Part shown: positions 16,744 through 25,943 of the stretch, one piece after another
Position numbering within the stretch: the first letter of the stretch is position 1
Layout of the letters: each line of letters starts with the position of its first letter
Source of the DNA: Chromohalobacter canadensis
Lineage (GTDB): Bacteria > Pseudomonadota > Gammaproteobacteria > Pseudomonadales > Halomonadaceae
Reading direction: 5' to 3'
Length of the DNA stretch: 64,000 nt
Assembly (NCBI RefSeq): GCF_034479555.1
Contig: NZ_CP140151.1
Location: forward strand, 248,001-312,000
Translations under genes and position numbers: made by a program
Notes under the pieces: model-generated
Seen by the model: the letters and a program-made list of their open reading frames with translations, nothing else
Told to the model about the DNA's origin: nothing
Database searches by the model: none

Positions 16744-17790
16744 ATGCGCAAGATCCTTCACGCCGATTGCGACTGTTTTTATGCCGCCGTGGAAATGCGC
16801 GACGACCCAGCGTTACGCGACATTCCCCTGGCGATCGGCGGCAGCCCTGAGACGCGCGGCGTTGTCGCCACCTGCAATTATCCCGCACGTGCCTTCGGCA
16901 TCCATTCGGCGATGCCCATGGCGCGTGCCATGCGCCTGTGCCCGCACCTGACGCGACTCTCCCCGGACTTCGAAAAATACCGTGCTGTCTCGGCATACAT
17001 CCAGGCACTGTTCAATGAGCTGACGCCACTGGTGGAGCCCTTGTCCCTCGACGAAGCATATCTGGATGTCAGCGAGGTCACACGCTTTCAGGGGAGTGCG
17101 ACCTGGATGGCCAGATGGCTCAAGCAGGAGGCGCTAGCGCGGACGGGTATCGTTATCTCGGTGGGTGCGGCTCCCAGCAAGTTCCTCGCCAAGCTGGCCA
17201 GCGACTGGGATAAGCCCGATGGGCTATGCGTGATCGCGCCGGATGAGGTCGAGCCTTTTCTCCTCGCCTTGCCCGTCAAGCAGCTGCACGGCGTGGGCCC
17301 AGCGACGGCAGCCAAGCTCGAGGCACTAGAGATCGTCACCTGCCGCGACCTGCGCGAATGGCCGCTCGAATCTCTGGTCGAGCGCTTCGGCAAATTTGGG
17401 CGTCGGCTATTCGAGCTGGCGCGTGGCATCGACGAGCGCCCGGTACAGATCGAGCGAGAGCGCAAGTCCGTCAGCGTCGAGACGACTTATCATCGCGATC
17501 TGCCCGACTTGGCCAGCTGCCAAGACGCACTCGCACCGCTCGTTGAGCGCTTGATGGCACGTCTAACGCGGCACGGCACGCCGGCCATTCAAAAATTGTT
17601 CGTCAAGGTTCGCTTCGATGATTTCAGCAGCACGACCCTGGAAGCGGCGGGTAGCGAGGCGCTTGCTGCACGCTTTCAAGCCTTGTTGGACGGCGCCTGG
17701 GCACGCGGCGAGCGCCCCGTGCGCCTGCTTGGGGTCGGCGTGCGCCTGACGCCAGAGGCGCAGCGACGGCAGATGACACTCTTCGACTGA
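16744..17790 (+). CDS. dinB: DNA polymerase IV (Y family)
   Basis: 348 residues (E. coli 351). The palm carries the metal-binding HADCDCFYAAVE and the SLDEAYLDVS signature with catalytic Asp and Glu. The helix-hairpin-helix thumb is near LPVKQLHGVGPATAAKLEAL, and a little-finger domain follows. The C-terminus ends in QMTLFD, a clamp-binding motif of the QxxLF type. It performs error-prone translesion synthesis. The 18-base gap after lexA implies an SOS-controlled lexA-dinB unit. Confidence 0.95.
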   Translation: MRKILHADCDCFYAAVEMRDDPALRDIPLAIGGSPETRGVVATCNYPARAFGIHSAMPMARAMRLCPHLTRLSPDFEKYRAVSAYIQALFNELTPLVEPLSLDEAYLDVSEVTRFQGSATWMARWLKQEALARTGIVISVGAAPSKFLAKLASDWDKPDGLCVIAPDEVEPFLLALPVKQLHGVGPATAAKLEALEIVTCRDLREWPLESLVERFGKFGRRLFELARGIDERPVQIERERKSVSVETTYHRDLPDLASCQDALAPLVERLMARLTRHGTPAIQKLFVKVRFDDFSSTTLEAAGSEALAARFQALLDGAWARGERPVRLLGVGVRLTPEAQRRQMTLFD

Positions 17791-17799
17791 GCCTCGCGC

Positions 17800-18654
17800 T
17801 CAAGCAAAGACGACCGTCTTGTTGCCATGGATCAGGACCCGGTCCTGCAGATGCCAACGTAGCCCCCGTGCCAGCACGGCTTTTTCGACGTCACGCCCCA
17901 GACGTACCAGGTCCTCGGCAGTATGGCAGTGCGTCACGCGCTGTATGTCCTGCTCGATGATGGGCCCCGCATCGAGTTCTTCGGTGACATAGTGACACGT
18001 CGCGCCAATCAGCTTGACGCCCCGCGCGTAGGCCTGATGATACGGTTTGGCGCCAGCGAAAGAGGGCAAGAAACTGTGGTGGATATTAATGATCCGCCCG
18101 GCGTATCGCTGGCACAGGTTGGGCGGCAGAATCTGCATGTAGCGCGCCAGCACTACTGTATCCGCCCGGGCCTCTTCGACCAGTGCCTCGACCCGCGAAA
18201 ATGCTGCCGCCTTATCGTCCGCATCGACCGGCACATGATGAAACGGAATGCCATGCCATTCGACCAGATCCCGCAGCGCTTCATGATTGGAAATTACGCA
18301 GGGGATCTCGCAATCGAGCTCACCCGCGGTCCAGCGGTACAGCAGATCGACCAAGCAATGCGAAGCACGCGAGGCCATCAAGACGACACGCTTGGGCTTG
18401 GTGGTATCGCTCAGCGCCCAATCCATCGAGAACTCACTGGCAATGGCGGAAAAATCATCGCGCATCGCATCGATACTCAGCGGCAAAGACTCAGCCTTGA
18501 TTTCGTAGCGCATGAAAAAGCGCCCGGTGGCCAGGTCCGAGTGCTGGTTGGCCTCGGTGATCCAACCTCCATGACCGGCGATGTAACTGGATACGCGAGA
18601 AACGATGCCCACGCGGTCGGGGCACGAGACGATAAGACGATACGAATGAGACAT
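17800..18654 (-). CDS. purU: Formyltetrahydrofolate deformylase
   Basis: 284 residues from the ATG at 18654 (MSHSYRLIVSCPDRVGIVSRV). An N-terminal ACT domain (about 1-80, regulation by Met/Gly in E. coli) precedes a formyltransferase-fold catalytic domain with NIHHSFLPSF and ATCHYVTEELDAGPIIEQD, holding the conserved Asn-His-Asp set. It hydrolyses 10-formyl-THF to THF and formate, balancing one-carbon units for purine and Met synthesis. It converges on dinB with nine bases between stops. Confidence 0.94.
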   Translation of the reverse strand: MSHSYRLIVSCPDRVGIVSRVSSYIAGHGGWITEANQHSDLATGRFFMRYEIKAESLPLSIDAMRDDFSAIASEFSMDWALSDTTKPKRVVLMASRASHCLVDLLYRWTAGELDCEIPCVISNHEALRDLVEWHGIPFHHVPVDADDKAAAFSRVEALVEEARADTVVLARYMQILPPNLCQRYAGRIINIHHSFLPSFAGAKPYHQAYARGVKLIGATCHYVTEELDAGPIIEQDIQRVTHCHTAEDLVRLGRDVEKAVLARGLRWHLQDRVLIHGNKTVVFA

Positions 18655-18825
18655 GCGCGCTACCATCAATCCTGAAATGAGGCGGTGATCGGTGCTCTCT
18701 CGAGAGAGCCACCTCTCACCAAAGGGCGCCCATTGTAGCGAATTCGATCATGACAAGAAGCCTCGATTGTGGCCGCGCCGGGGCATCCCGTATAGTAATG
18801 GGCATCTTCACGTTAAGGGATAACG

Positions 18826-20508
18826 ATGTCCCAACCACGCATCCAGATACGCGCCCGCCGCAAGCCGCCCCTTCAGATACTGCCCCTCGGCGGCTGCGGT
18901 GAAATCGGCATGAACTTCACCCTTTACGGGCACCGTGATCACTGGATCGTGGTCGACTGCGGCATGATGATTCGCCAGGACCTCCCGCAGGCGCCCTTGC
19001 AAGTCCCCAATGTCGACCTCTTGGCTTCTAAGGGCATCGTTCCTCAGGCAATCCTCGTCACGCACGGACATGAAGATCACATCGGCGCGATTGCCTGGCT
19101 GTGGCCCCGTTGGCAGTGCCCCATCCATGCAACACCACTGGCCGCCGGCTTGTTGCGTCTGCGCTTCGCCGAGCAGCAACTGCCCACCGATGCGATTCAC
19201 GTCATAACGCCCGACGAGGCCATGCAAAGCGGTCCTTTCGATGTACGCTTTTTGCCGCTGCCGCACTCGATACCCGAAAGCTGTGCCCTGCTATTGGCGA
19301 CACCTGACCACCGTATCCTGCACACCGGCGACTGGAAGCTCGATCCCGAACCCTTGATCGGTGACCCCGTATGCCCGCAGCGTTTCCAGGCGCTGGCACC
19401 TATCGATCTTGTCGTCGGCGACTCCACCAATGCCCCCGTCCCCGGGCACTCACGCAGCGAAGGGGACGTCGCGCGTGCGCTTGAAACAACGATCGGCGCC
19501 TGCCACGGCCGTGTGATCGTCAGCTGCTTTGCCAGCAACCTGGCACGCATCCTGGCACTGGGCCGTGCCGCCAAGGCATGCGGGCGACGCGTCAGCCTCA
19601 TGGGACGTTCGATGGAGCGTATGGTAAATATTGCCCGGGGGCTTGGCTATCTCGAGGACTTCCCCTCCCTGGTCCCCGTTCGCGACCTTGGCTATTTGCC
19701 GCCCGAAGAGGTGCTGGTCATCGCCACCGGCAGTCAGGGTGAGCCACGTTCCGCCCTGTCTCGCCTAGCCCAGGGACAGCACGCCGATTTCGAACTCCAG
19801 CCCGGCGACAGCGTTATTTTCTCGGCCAAAGCGATCCCGGGTAACGAATTGCTGATCGAGCGGTTACAGGCCGGACTCAAGCGTGCCAGGGTCACCCTTT
19901 ACGATGAACGCAATCATCCCGAACTACATGCCTCAGGGCATCCCGCACAGGAAGAATTGCAGCGCCTTTATGGCTGGCTCGCCCCCCAGCGTTTGCTGCC
20001 CGTGCATGGCGAATTCCAGCACCAACAAGCGCATCGTGTCCTGGCAGAATCGCTTGGCATCGAGGTGCCCTGGATTCCGCGAAACGGCGATATGCTTCGC
20101 CTCGATAATGAGGGTCTAAGCTGCCTTGAGCGCCACTCGCTGGCACCGCATATCGTCACCCAGAACCGCATTCATCCCCTTGAAGGGTTGCGTGCTCCCG
20201 CCATGTCGAGCATGCATCGCCGCAGCGGCATCTTGAGTTTGACGCTTCCGGTCGTGCGACAAGCGTCGGGGTGGGCACGCGTGGGACGCTTGTTGTGGGA
20301 TACGAGCCATGACCTGGCACTGGACGACACCGCCTTCGCCGATTGGCTCGATGATCAGTTGGCCGTTCACGAGGCGGACACCATCGCCAAGTTACGTCAA
20401 CAATTACACGCCCCTTTGATGCACTGGCTCGGTGAGCACCTGCGTCATCTTCCCGACGTCCATCTGCATATCATGGCCGCGGAAGAGACCTCGCCTCTCG
20501 ACTCATGA
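18826..20508 (+). CDS. RNase J-type ribonuclease (metallo-beta-lactamase, beta-CASP)
   Basis: 560 residues. The metallo-beta-lactamase core shows LPLGGCGEIGMN, the zinc motif THGHEDHIGAI near residues 80-90, PHSIPES and HTGDWKLD. The beta-CASP part shows SCFASNLARI, GRSMERMVN and ATGSQGEP, with a late HASGH and LLPVHGEFQH. This order is typical of RNase J, including most of the dimerisation domain. RNase J is a 5' exo/endonuclease central in Firmicutes and uncommon in Gammaproteobacteria, where RNase E dominates. It is a single-gene unit ending in a strong terminator. A house-keeping role here is not established. Confidence 0.87.
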   Translation: MSQPRIQIRARRKPPLQILPLGGCGEIGMNFTLYGHRDHWIVVDCGMMIRQDLPQAPLQVPNVDLLASKGIVPQAILVTHGHEDHIGAIAWLWPRWQCPIHATPLAAGLLRLRFAEQQLPTDAIHVITPDEAMQSGPFDVRFLPLPHSIPESCALLLATPDHRILHTGDWKLDPEPLIGDPVCPQRFQALAPIDLVVGDSTNAPVPGHSRSEGDVARALETTIGACHGRVIVSCFASNLARILALGRAAKACGRRVSLMGRSMERMVNIARGLGYLEDFPSLVPVRDLGYLPPEEVLVIATGSQGEPRSALSRLAQGQHADFELQPGDSVIFSAKAIPGNELLIERLQAGLKRARVTLYDERNHPELHASGHPAQEELQRLYGWLAPQRLLPVHGEFQHQQAHRVLAESLGIEVPWIPRNGDMLRLDNEGLSCLERHSLAPHIVTQNRIHPLEGLRAPAMSSMHRRSGILSLTLPVVRQASGWARVGRLLWDTSHDLALDDTAFADWLDDQLAVHEADTIAKLRQQLHAPLMHWLGEHLRHLPDVHLHIMAAEETSPLDS

Positions 20509-20513
20509 CCCAA

Positions 20514-20547
20514 GATAAAAAACGGACCCTGCGGTCCGTTTTTTATC
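20514..20547. terminator. Bidirectional Rho-independent terminator
   Basis: GATAAAAAACGGACC, loop CTGC, GGTCCGTTTTTTATC: a perfect 15-bp stem with A and T tracts on each side. It serves the RNase J gene on the plus strand and the H-NS-like gene on the minus strand. Confidence 0.93.
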
Positions 20548-20563
20548 TTTCTACGCGCAACAC

Positions 20564-20860
20564 TTACTGCTTGCGTTCCTTATCTTTCTTCGGTGGACGC
20601 CCCCGACGCTTGCGCGGCTGTTCGGACATCAAGTCGTCCAGAGAAAGGCCGGCATCACTCATCGCTTCACGGATTTCCGCCAACTTGCGCTCTTTAGCAG
20701 CTTCTTCGGCTTGACGCTTATGATCTTCCTGCTGCTTCTGTTCGATCACTTCACCGATGACTTCCGACAGCTTGTGGAGCTGCTCCATGCTGAGCTGTCG
20801 CGCGGCAGCGCGAGCCACGTTTTTATTTCGCGCAATGCGCTCCAGAGTATCAGTGGACAT
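20564..20860 (-). CDS. Small H-NS-like protein with an AT-hook tail
   Basis: 98 residues from the ATG at 20860, chosen for the strong GGAGG six bases upstream. Residues 1-75 are a charged helical coiled coil (LERIARNKNVARAAARQLSMEQLHKLSEVIGEV) resembling the H-NS oligomerisation region, ending in AMSDAGLSLDDLM like the H-NS linker. The usual H-NS C-terminal DNA-binding motif is absent. In its place are RKRRGRPPKK and lysines, an AT-hook core (GRP). I infer a nucleoid-associated protein or xenogeneic silencer. A good sigma-70 promoter lies at 20918-20945. The exact family is unconfirmed. Confidence 0.7.
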   Translation of the reverse strand: MSTDTLERIARNKNVARAAARQLSMEQLHKLSEVIGEVIEQKQQEDHKRQAEEAAKERKLAEIREAMSDAGLSLDDLMSEQPRKRRGRPPKKDKERKQ

Positions 20861-20917
20861 TCGCCTCCTCCATTTAAAATAACCAACCTGCAGCATAACG
20901 CTTGGGCGTTTCTGAAA

Positions 20918-20945
20918 AGTATATGACTCGAACTTGGTTTAGCAA
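20918..20945 (-). promoter_or_regulatory. Sigma-70 promoter for the H-NS-like gene
   Basis: On the minus strand TTGCTA (20945-20940), a 16-base spacer and TATACT (20923-20918), 58 bases before the ATG, within an AT-rich gap. Confidence 0.65.
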
Positions 20946-21036
20946 GAAAATAATGTCCTCAAGCCAAGTCGAACCTTATAGCTTTATGGCCAGGAGACGC
21001 ATCACGCTACCGCGAATAAAGGGCACGCACAAAACA

Positions 21037-22026
21037 TTATCCGCCCGTCATATTCATGAAGCGCACGATGTCGACATCACCGTCCGTGCGGAAATGATGG
21101 CGCTCGGGTTTCAATGGCATGGCCTCGACGATGCGCTGCTTGAGGCGCTCCATATCACCAGGATAACGCCGTAACACCTCGCGTAGATCGACCGAATGCT
21201 CGTTGCCGAGACACAGTAACAAACGCCCTTCCACCGTGACCCTTACCCGGTTACAGGTGTCGCAGAAATTATGGCTGTGCGGTGAAATGAAACCGATACG
21301 CGAATCGCTATCCGGCATACGGAAATAACGCGACGGCCCCAAGGTATTCTCGGTGGTCGGCAACAGCGGATAACGCGATGCGATGGCCTCATGCACGTCA
21401 TCGCTGGAATAAAAGGTTTCTTCACGCGAATGATCGGAGACATCGCCCAGCGGCATTTCCTCGATAAAGCTGATATCCACGCCTTCTTGACGAGCGAAGT
21501 CGACCAAATCGAGAACTTCATCGTCGTTACGCCCCTTGAGCACGACGGCATTGAGCTTGATACGCTCGAACCCAGCATCACGCGCGGCACGAATACCGGC
21601 GATGACATTCTCGAGATTGCCGGTGCGCGTCAAGCTGCGAAAACGCTCGGGGTCGAGGGAATCAATGCTGATATTGAGGCGCTGCATACCGCCTTCCCGC
21701 AATGCCTTGGCATGCTTGACCAATCCCGCGCCATTAGTGGTCATGGCGAAGTCCTTGAGACCCGGAAGCGCGCCGACACGCGACACCAGGTCGTCGATGC
21801 CACGTCGCACTAGCGGCTCACCGCCCGTCAAGCGAATCTTTTCCACGCCTAGCTCGACGAACGCACGCGCTATTTGCTCGATCTCTTCAAGCGTCAGTAT
21901 CTGTGCACGCGGCAGAAACGTCATGTCCTCGCTCATGCAATAGACGCAGCGAAAATCACAGCGATCCGTCACCGAGATACGCACATAGCGAATCTGGCGC
22001 TGAAAGTTGTCGATCAGCTCGGTCAT
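21037..22026 (-). CDS. moaA: GTP 3',8-cyclase (first step of Moco synthesis)
   Basis: 329 residues from the ATG at 22026 (GGAGGAAGC before it). It is a radical SAM enzyme: the N-terminal CDFRCVYC motif binds the SAM cluster, [11 protein letters not shown] follows, and the C-terminal cluster ligands lie in [21 protein letters not shown]. The conserved Gly-Gly tail (NMTGG) that activates the enzyme is present. With MoaC it makes cPMP from GTP. The start overlaps the moaE stop (ATGA), so it is the last gene of the cofactor operon. Confidence 0.96.
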   Translation of the reverse strand: MTELIDNFQRQIRYVRISVTDRCDFRCVYCMSEDMTFLPRAQILTLEEIEQIARAFVELGVEKIRLTGGEPLVRRGIDDLVSRVGALPGLKDFAMTTNGAGLVKHAKALREGGMQRLNISIDSLDPERFRSLTRTGNLENVIAGIRAARDAGFERIKLNAVVLKGRNDDEVLDLVDFARQEGVDISFIEEMPLGDVSDHSREETFYSSDDVHEAIASRYPLLPTTENTLGPSRYFRMPDSDSRIGFISPHSHNFCDTCNRVRVTVEGRLLLCLGNEHSVDLREVLRRYPGDMERLKQRIVEAMPLKPERHHFRTDGDVDIVRFMNMTGG

Positions 22027-22481
22027 GCTTCCTCCCAACGGTCCGCGTCCCGCGCGTCACTGTCACGCGCCGAGACCCAATACGTCCCGCTTGCAGTGTG
22101 TTCTTTCTTCCAGAATGGCGCACGTGTCTTGAGGTAGTCCATAAGAAAATCGCACGCATCGAATGCCGCGCGGCGATGGGCGCTCGCGACCATGACCATG
22201 ACGATGGGGTCACTTGGCGACAAGCGGCCGACACGATGCACGATACGTACCCCATCGAGCGGCCAACGCGACGTCGCCTGCTCGGCAATATCATGAAGCG
22301 CCGCCTCGGTCATGCCGGGGTAATGCTCCAGCGACAGGGCCTGCACATCCGGGCGCTCATTGAAATCGCGCACCAGACCGGTGAAGGTCACCACGGCACC
22401 GATATCGTGACGCCCCGCCAGTAATTGGCGCTGCTCCTCACCCACATCGAAGACCGGCGACTGCACACGCACATCGATCAT
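22023..22481 (-). CDS. moaE: Molybdopterin synthase large subunit
   Basis: 152 residues from the ATG at 22481, preferred over an upstream in-frame start because GAGGAGG lies five bases before it. Family features: [14 protein letters not shown] near 28-41, LEHYPGMTE, the [37 protein letters not shown] block, and the active-site Lys region PFWKKE. It pairs with the MoaD part of the fusion encoded just upstream to sulfurate cPMP to molybdopterin. It overlaps moaA by four bases. Confidence 0.95.
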   Translation of the reverse strand: MIDVRVQSPVFDVGEEQRQLLAGRHDIGAVVTFTGLVRDFNERPDVQALSLEHYPGMTEAALHDIAEQATSRWPLDGVRIVHRVGRLSPSDPIVMVMVASAHRRAAFDACDFLMDYLKTRAPFWKKEHTASGTYWVSARDSDARDADRWEEA

Positions 22482-22491
22482 GACGGCCTCC

Positions 22492-23271
22492 TCACCCACC
22501 GGTTACCGGCGGAAAAAACGCCACTTCATCCCCATCGGAGAGCGACGTTTCCTCATGTGCCATGGCATGGTTAACGGCACATAGAATGCGCGCGGCGGAC
22601 AATGCCGCGAAGCGGGGATCCTGTTTCTCAAGCGCGGCCTTGAGACTCGCGACATCGAGGCTTTTCAGCGATGCAACCGGCACCTCTACCTCTTCAACAT
22701 CCAGTCGCTCGCGCAATTCGGCGAGAAACTTGACGCGTATTGCGGCGATTCCGACGGGTGGAGATTCGAAGGCTTCGCGCGTCGCAGATTCATCCTCTGA
22801 GTCGCGATGCCAATCACCGGATTTGCCGCCCGTCTTGTGCTCCAAGCGCACGCCTTCGACCGTCATGTCCTTGTCGACCGCCTTGCACATATCGTAGAGA
22901 GTCAGGCACGCAACCGAGACTGCGGTCAATGCCTCCATTTCCACACCGGTGCGGCCCGCCAGACGGCAGCGTGACTCCACATGCACGCAGGAAGCCGCTT
23001 CATCGAGGCGAAAATCGACACTCACCTTGGACAGCAGCAACGCATGACACAAGGGGATCAGTTCATGCGTGCGCTTGGCGGCCTGAATGCCGGCGATACG
23101 CGCTGTGGCCAGCACATCGCCTTTGGGCAAGCCACCCTCGGCCAGCAAGGCAAGCGTTTCTGGGCGCATAACGATGCGTCCGCTTGCCACGGCCTCGCGC
23201 TGCGTTTCGGCTTTGTCGCCGACATCCACCATGTGGGCTTCACCACGCGCATTGAGATGGGTCAAACTCAT
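22492..23271 (-). CDS. moaCD: MoaC-MoaD fusion: cPMP synthase plus molybdopterin synthase sulfur carrier
   Basis: 259 residues. Residues 1-155 are complete Moa[19 protein letters not shown] (66-83) and the [28 protein letters not shown] core, ending KTGGKSG. A charged linker of about 17 residues follows. Residues 173-259 are complete Moa[27 protein letters not shown], with the Gly-Gly C-terminus that is adenylated and thiocarboxylated. In E. coli these are separate genes. The first base pairs overlap the moeA stop (ATGA) and moaE follows after ten bases, so the fused MoaD is made beside its partner. The free Gly-Gly end means the fusion can still work as a sulfur carrier. Confidence 0.92.
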   Translation of the reverse strand: MSLTHLNARGEAHMVDVGDKAETQREAVASGRIVMRPETLALLAEGGLPKGDVLATARIAGIQAAKRTHELIPLCHALLLSKVSVDFRLDEAASCVHVESRCRLAGRTGVEMEALTAVSVACLTLYDMCKAVDKDMTVEGVRLEHKTGGKSGDWHRDSEDESATREAFESPPVGIAAIRVKFLAELRERLDVEEVEVPVASLKSLDVASLKAALEKQDPRFAALSAARILCAVNHAMAHEETSLSDGDEVAFFPPVTGG

Positions 23272-24539
23272 GTCAGGTCACCGAACGGTTGTATCGTCAC
23301 CGGCGCACCCGCCTCGACGGCGGCACATCCGTCACCGATTTCAATAAGGCAATTGGCCACCACCATCGAGCTAAGAATGCCCGACCCCTGACGGCCCGTG
23401 GTACGCACCCAGAGCTGGCCAGCGTCATCCCCGGTATAGATACCGCGATGGAAGTCGACACGTTCCTCGCGGCTTTTCAATGGCTCGGCAGCCAGCGCCG
23501 TGAGACGTGACGGTTGCCAGTCGTGCTCTCCTTGCATGCGTCGTAACATTGGTTGAACGAACTGCAAGAACGTCACCATGACCGCCACGGGATTGCCGGG
23601 CAGTCCAAAGAAAGGCACCATCACGCCACCCGTTTGGTGGATAAGACCGAATGCCAAGGGTCTTCCGGGACGCATGGCGATCCGCCATAACCCCAGCTCG
23701 CCGAGAGCCGTCAGCGCGGGCTTGACCCAATCGGCCTGACCGACCGAGACGCCCCCGCTGGTCACGACCACATCCGCCTCGCGGGCCGCCGTCGCGAGGG
23801 AGGCACGTATGCTGTCCAGATCATCCTGCAGAATGCCAAGATCGATGACCTCGCAGCCCAGACGGCTCAGCAGGCCCTGTAACGAAAAACGGTTGGTATC
23901 GTAAATGCCGGCGGGCGGTAGCGCCTCGCCCGGTGCCGTGACTTCATCGCCGGTGGAAAACACGGCCACGCGTAGCGGGCGAAACACCTCGACCTCAGCA
24001 TACCCCAGCGAGGCCAGCAGCCCCATGTGTTGAGGCCGCAACCGTTTCCCTGCACCCAGCACGCGCTGGCCGCGTGCGATGTCTTCGCCGGCCTGGCGAA
24101 CGTTCTGCCCACGCTGCACCCGCTCGGGATGTTCGACACGGATGCGATCGGGGATGCCAATGTCGACGAGCTGCTCGCTCATGACGACGGTATCTGCGCC
24201 GGCCGGCAGCGGCGCTCCGGTGGTGATCCTCACCGCTTCACCTGGTGCCAGCGATGTCGGTAACCGCATGCCCGCCAGGACATCACCGACCACGTCCACG
24301 CGCAAGTCGTTTCCCGGCACGTCATCCGGCCACGCCAGCGCGATGCCATCCATGGCGGCGTTGGTATTCTGCGGCACGTCGATCGGCGACACGACATCCA
24401 CCGCCAGCACCCCGCCACAGGCCGACGCCAGGCTGACCCGATGCGTGGCGACCGGCGGCGGCGTCATCGCCGACAGGGCCTCGAGCGTCTCATCGACACT
24501 GAGCATGCGCTCGCCCAACTCAAAGCAGGATAAGGTCAT
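23268..24539 (-). CDS. moeA: Molybdopterin molybdenumtransferase
   Basis: 423 residues from the ATG at 24539, which overlaps the mobB stop as ATGA. It inserts molybdate (or tungstate) into adenylated molybdopterin. Features: [16 protein letters not shown] near 55-70, [33 protein letters not shown], the MPT-binding [14 protein letters not shown] and [10 protein letters not shown], and [18 protein letters not shown]. The catalytic-loop Asp residues are present. Its place between mobB and moaCD, plus the tup transporter upstream, ties metal uptake to insertion. Confidence 0.95.
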   Translation of the reverse strand: MTLSCFELGERMLSVDETLEALSAMTPPPVATHRVSLASACGGVLAVDVVSPIDVPQNTNAAMDGIALAWPDDVPGNDLRVDVVGDVLAGMRLPTSLAPGEAVRITTGAPLPAGADTVVMSEQLVDIGIPDRIRVEHPERVQRGQNVRQAGEDIARGQRVLGAGKRLRPQHMGLLASLGYAEVEVFRPLRVAVFSTGDEVTAPGEALPPAGIYDTNRFSLQGLLSRLGCEVIDLGILQDDLDSIRASLATAAREADVVVTSGGVSVGQADWVKPALTALGELGLWRIAMRPGRPLAFGLIHQTGGVMVPFFGLPGNPVAVMVTFLQFVQPMLRRMQGEHDWQPSRLTALAAEPLKSREERVDFHRGIYTGDDAGQLWVRTTGRQGSGILSSMVVANCLIEIGDGCAAVEAGAPVTIQPFGDLT

Positions 24540-25102
24540 GACGTCTCCCGGGGACCGCGACGCATCTCGGGCCAACGTTGTGGCCAGGCCTGCAGCCAGT
24601 CAACCAAGGCGTCATGATTGTCTAGCGACAAGCGTTCGACACCGGCCGGCAGCGCGATATTGTCGGGAGTCGCCACTGCCCGCACCCAGGGGTCATCGGC
24701 TGCCATCAGCGGCTTTTCCAAGGCCTGGCGATGCAGCTCCAGCTTGGGCAGGGGCCAGGCTTTGAAGCCTTCTACCAAAATCAAATCCGGCGCCAAGGGC
24801 AGGACATGGGGGATCAGCGCCGCGAGATCGGCTTCCTCGCGTTCAGGCGTTTCCATCATCAAGGCAAAACGCTTGCCCGAAGCCACCAGCATCGGCGTCG
24901 CGCCTGCCTGACGCAGACGGTAGCTATCCTTGCCAGGGCGGTCGATGTCGAAGGCGTGATGGGCATGCTTGATCACGGCCACTTGCATCCCCGCATCGGC
25001 TAGCCTGGGCAAAAGTGCCTCGAGCAGTGTCGTCTTGCCGGTCCCGCTCCAGGCGGCGATACCCAGCAGTGGCGTGTCTAGCGCATCAAGCGATAACGTC
25101 AT
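24536..25102 (-). CDS. mobB: Molybdopterin-guanine dinucleotide adapter protein
   Basis: 188 residues. A P-loop GTPase: LGIAAWSGTGKTTLLEALLPRL near residues 13-34, then VAVIKHAHHAFDIDRPGKDSYRLRQAGA, the conserved MobB block, and LILVEGFK. It is thought to assist MobA in forming the guanine dinucleotide cofactor. It starts 145 bases after mobA, a gap that could hold an internal promoter, and overlaps moeA by four bases. Confidence 0.93.
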   Translation of the reverse strand: MTLSLDALDTPLLGIAAWSGTGKTTLLEALLPRLADAGMQVAVIKHAHHAFDIDRPGKDSYRLRQAGATPMLVASGKRFALMMETPEREEADLAALIPHVLPLAPDLILVEGFKAWPLPKLELHRQALEKPLMAADDPWVRAVATPDNIALPAGVERLSLDNHDALVDWLQAWPQRWPEMRRGPRETS

Positions 25103-25247
25103 CGCGTCTTGTCGTCCTCATGCCAAGTCGTCGAAGGATAACCACCCATGGGTAACAGGAGGCAACAAACATGCCGAGCGAACGCCATTGATGTGATGGC
25201 GAATCGCCCTGGCTCTCCAAAAATCTCAAAGGAAGGCAGCTACCAGG

Positions 25248-25847
25248 TCAAAACGACCCATCAGAGCGCCAGTGTCGCTCCATAACGTCACGGTCCTCGG
25301 GAGAATTGAGGTTGGCGAACGCCTCGGGCTGATCGGAAAAGTCGACATGACACCAAGGGTGGCGCGCATACCAGCGATCTATCTTGCGCTCGCCATCACG
25401 CAGGGCAGCCCCGAGATCGTTGCGCAGCGTGGTATCGATCAAGGCCACCACGGGATGCGCCCGCTGACCATCGTGCGCGACCGCGATACGCTGCTCGCCG
25501 AGCCCTTGCCGCAAGCGCAGCACCAGATCCGCCGGCAGTGCCGGAGAATCACAAGGCACGAACAGCGCCCATGGCGTGTCCACGGCACATAACGCACTCC
25601 ACATGCCCATGAGCGGCCCGTGATAGCCGGTCTCGCGGTCGCTGATGAGCGGGTATCCCAGCGCACGATAACGCTCAAGGCTGCGATTGGCATTGATCAC
25701 GATGCGACCGACCTGAGGCGCCAGACGGTTCACCACGTGCGCGATCAATGGCTCGCCCGCAAACGACTCCCAGCCTTTATCGCGGCCACCCATGCGACGC
25801 CCTTCTCCTCCCGCCAATACCACGGCGGTTACTTCATCCTCGTGCAT
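25248..25847 (-). CDS. mobA: Molybdenum cofactor guanylyltransferase
   Basis: 199 residues from the ATG at 25847 (in-frame ATGs further up to 25886 are possible). The nucleotidyltransferase signature VTAVVLAGGEGRRMGGRDKGWE is at the N-terminus, with LISDRETGYHGPLMGM and the metal-binding PCDSPALP. It joins GMP to Mo-molybdopterin, making the bis-MGD cofactor of DMSO reductase-type enzymes. This implies the genome encodes such enzymes outside the window. It lies 96 bases downstream of tupC on the same strand. Confidence 0.94.
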   Translation of the reverse strand: MHEDEVTAVVLAGGEGRRMGGRDKGWESFAGEPLIAHVVNRLAPQVGRIVINANRSLERYRALGYPLISDRETGYHGPLMGMWSALCAVDTPWALFVPCDSPALPADLVLRLRQGLGEQRIAVAHDGQRAHPVVALIDTTLRNDLGAALRDGERKIDRWYARHPWCHVDFSDQPEAFANLNSPEDRDVMERHWRSDGSF

Positions 25848-25943
25848 GCCTATCGCTCCCGCGCTGGGTATCACTTCCACCATCATACGCGGCTTCGATG
25901 CACACGCCGAGCCACTTACCCAATGCGTGCGACAATGACCGAA

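Noticed and set aside
25103..25247. Possible Moco riboswitch in the mobA-mobB gap
   Set aside because: The gap lacks the paired-stem pattern of the known motif and sits inside the operon; no support beyond location.
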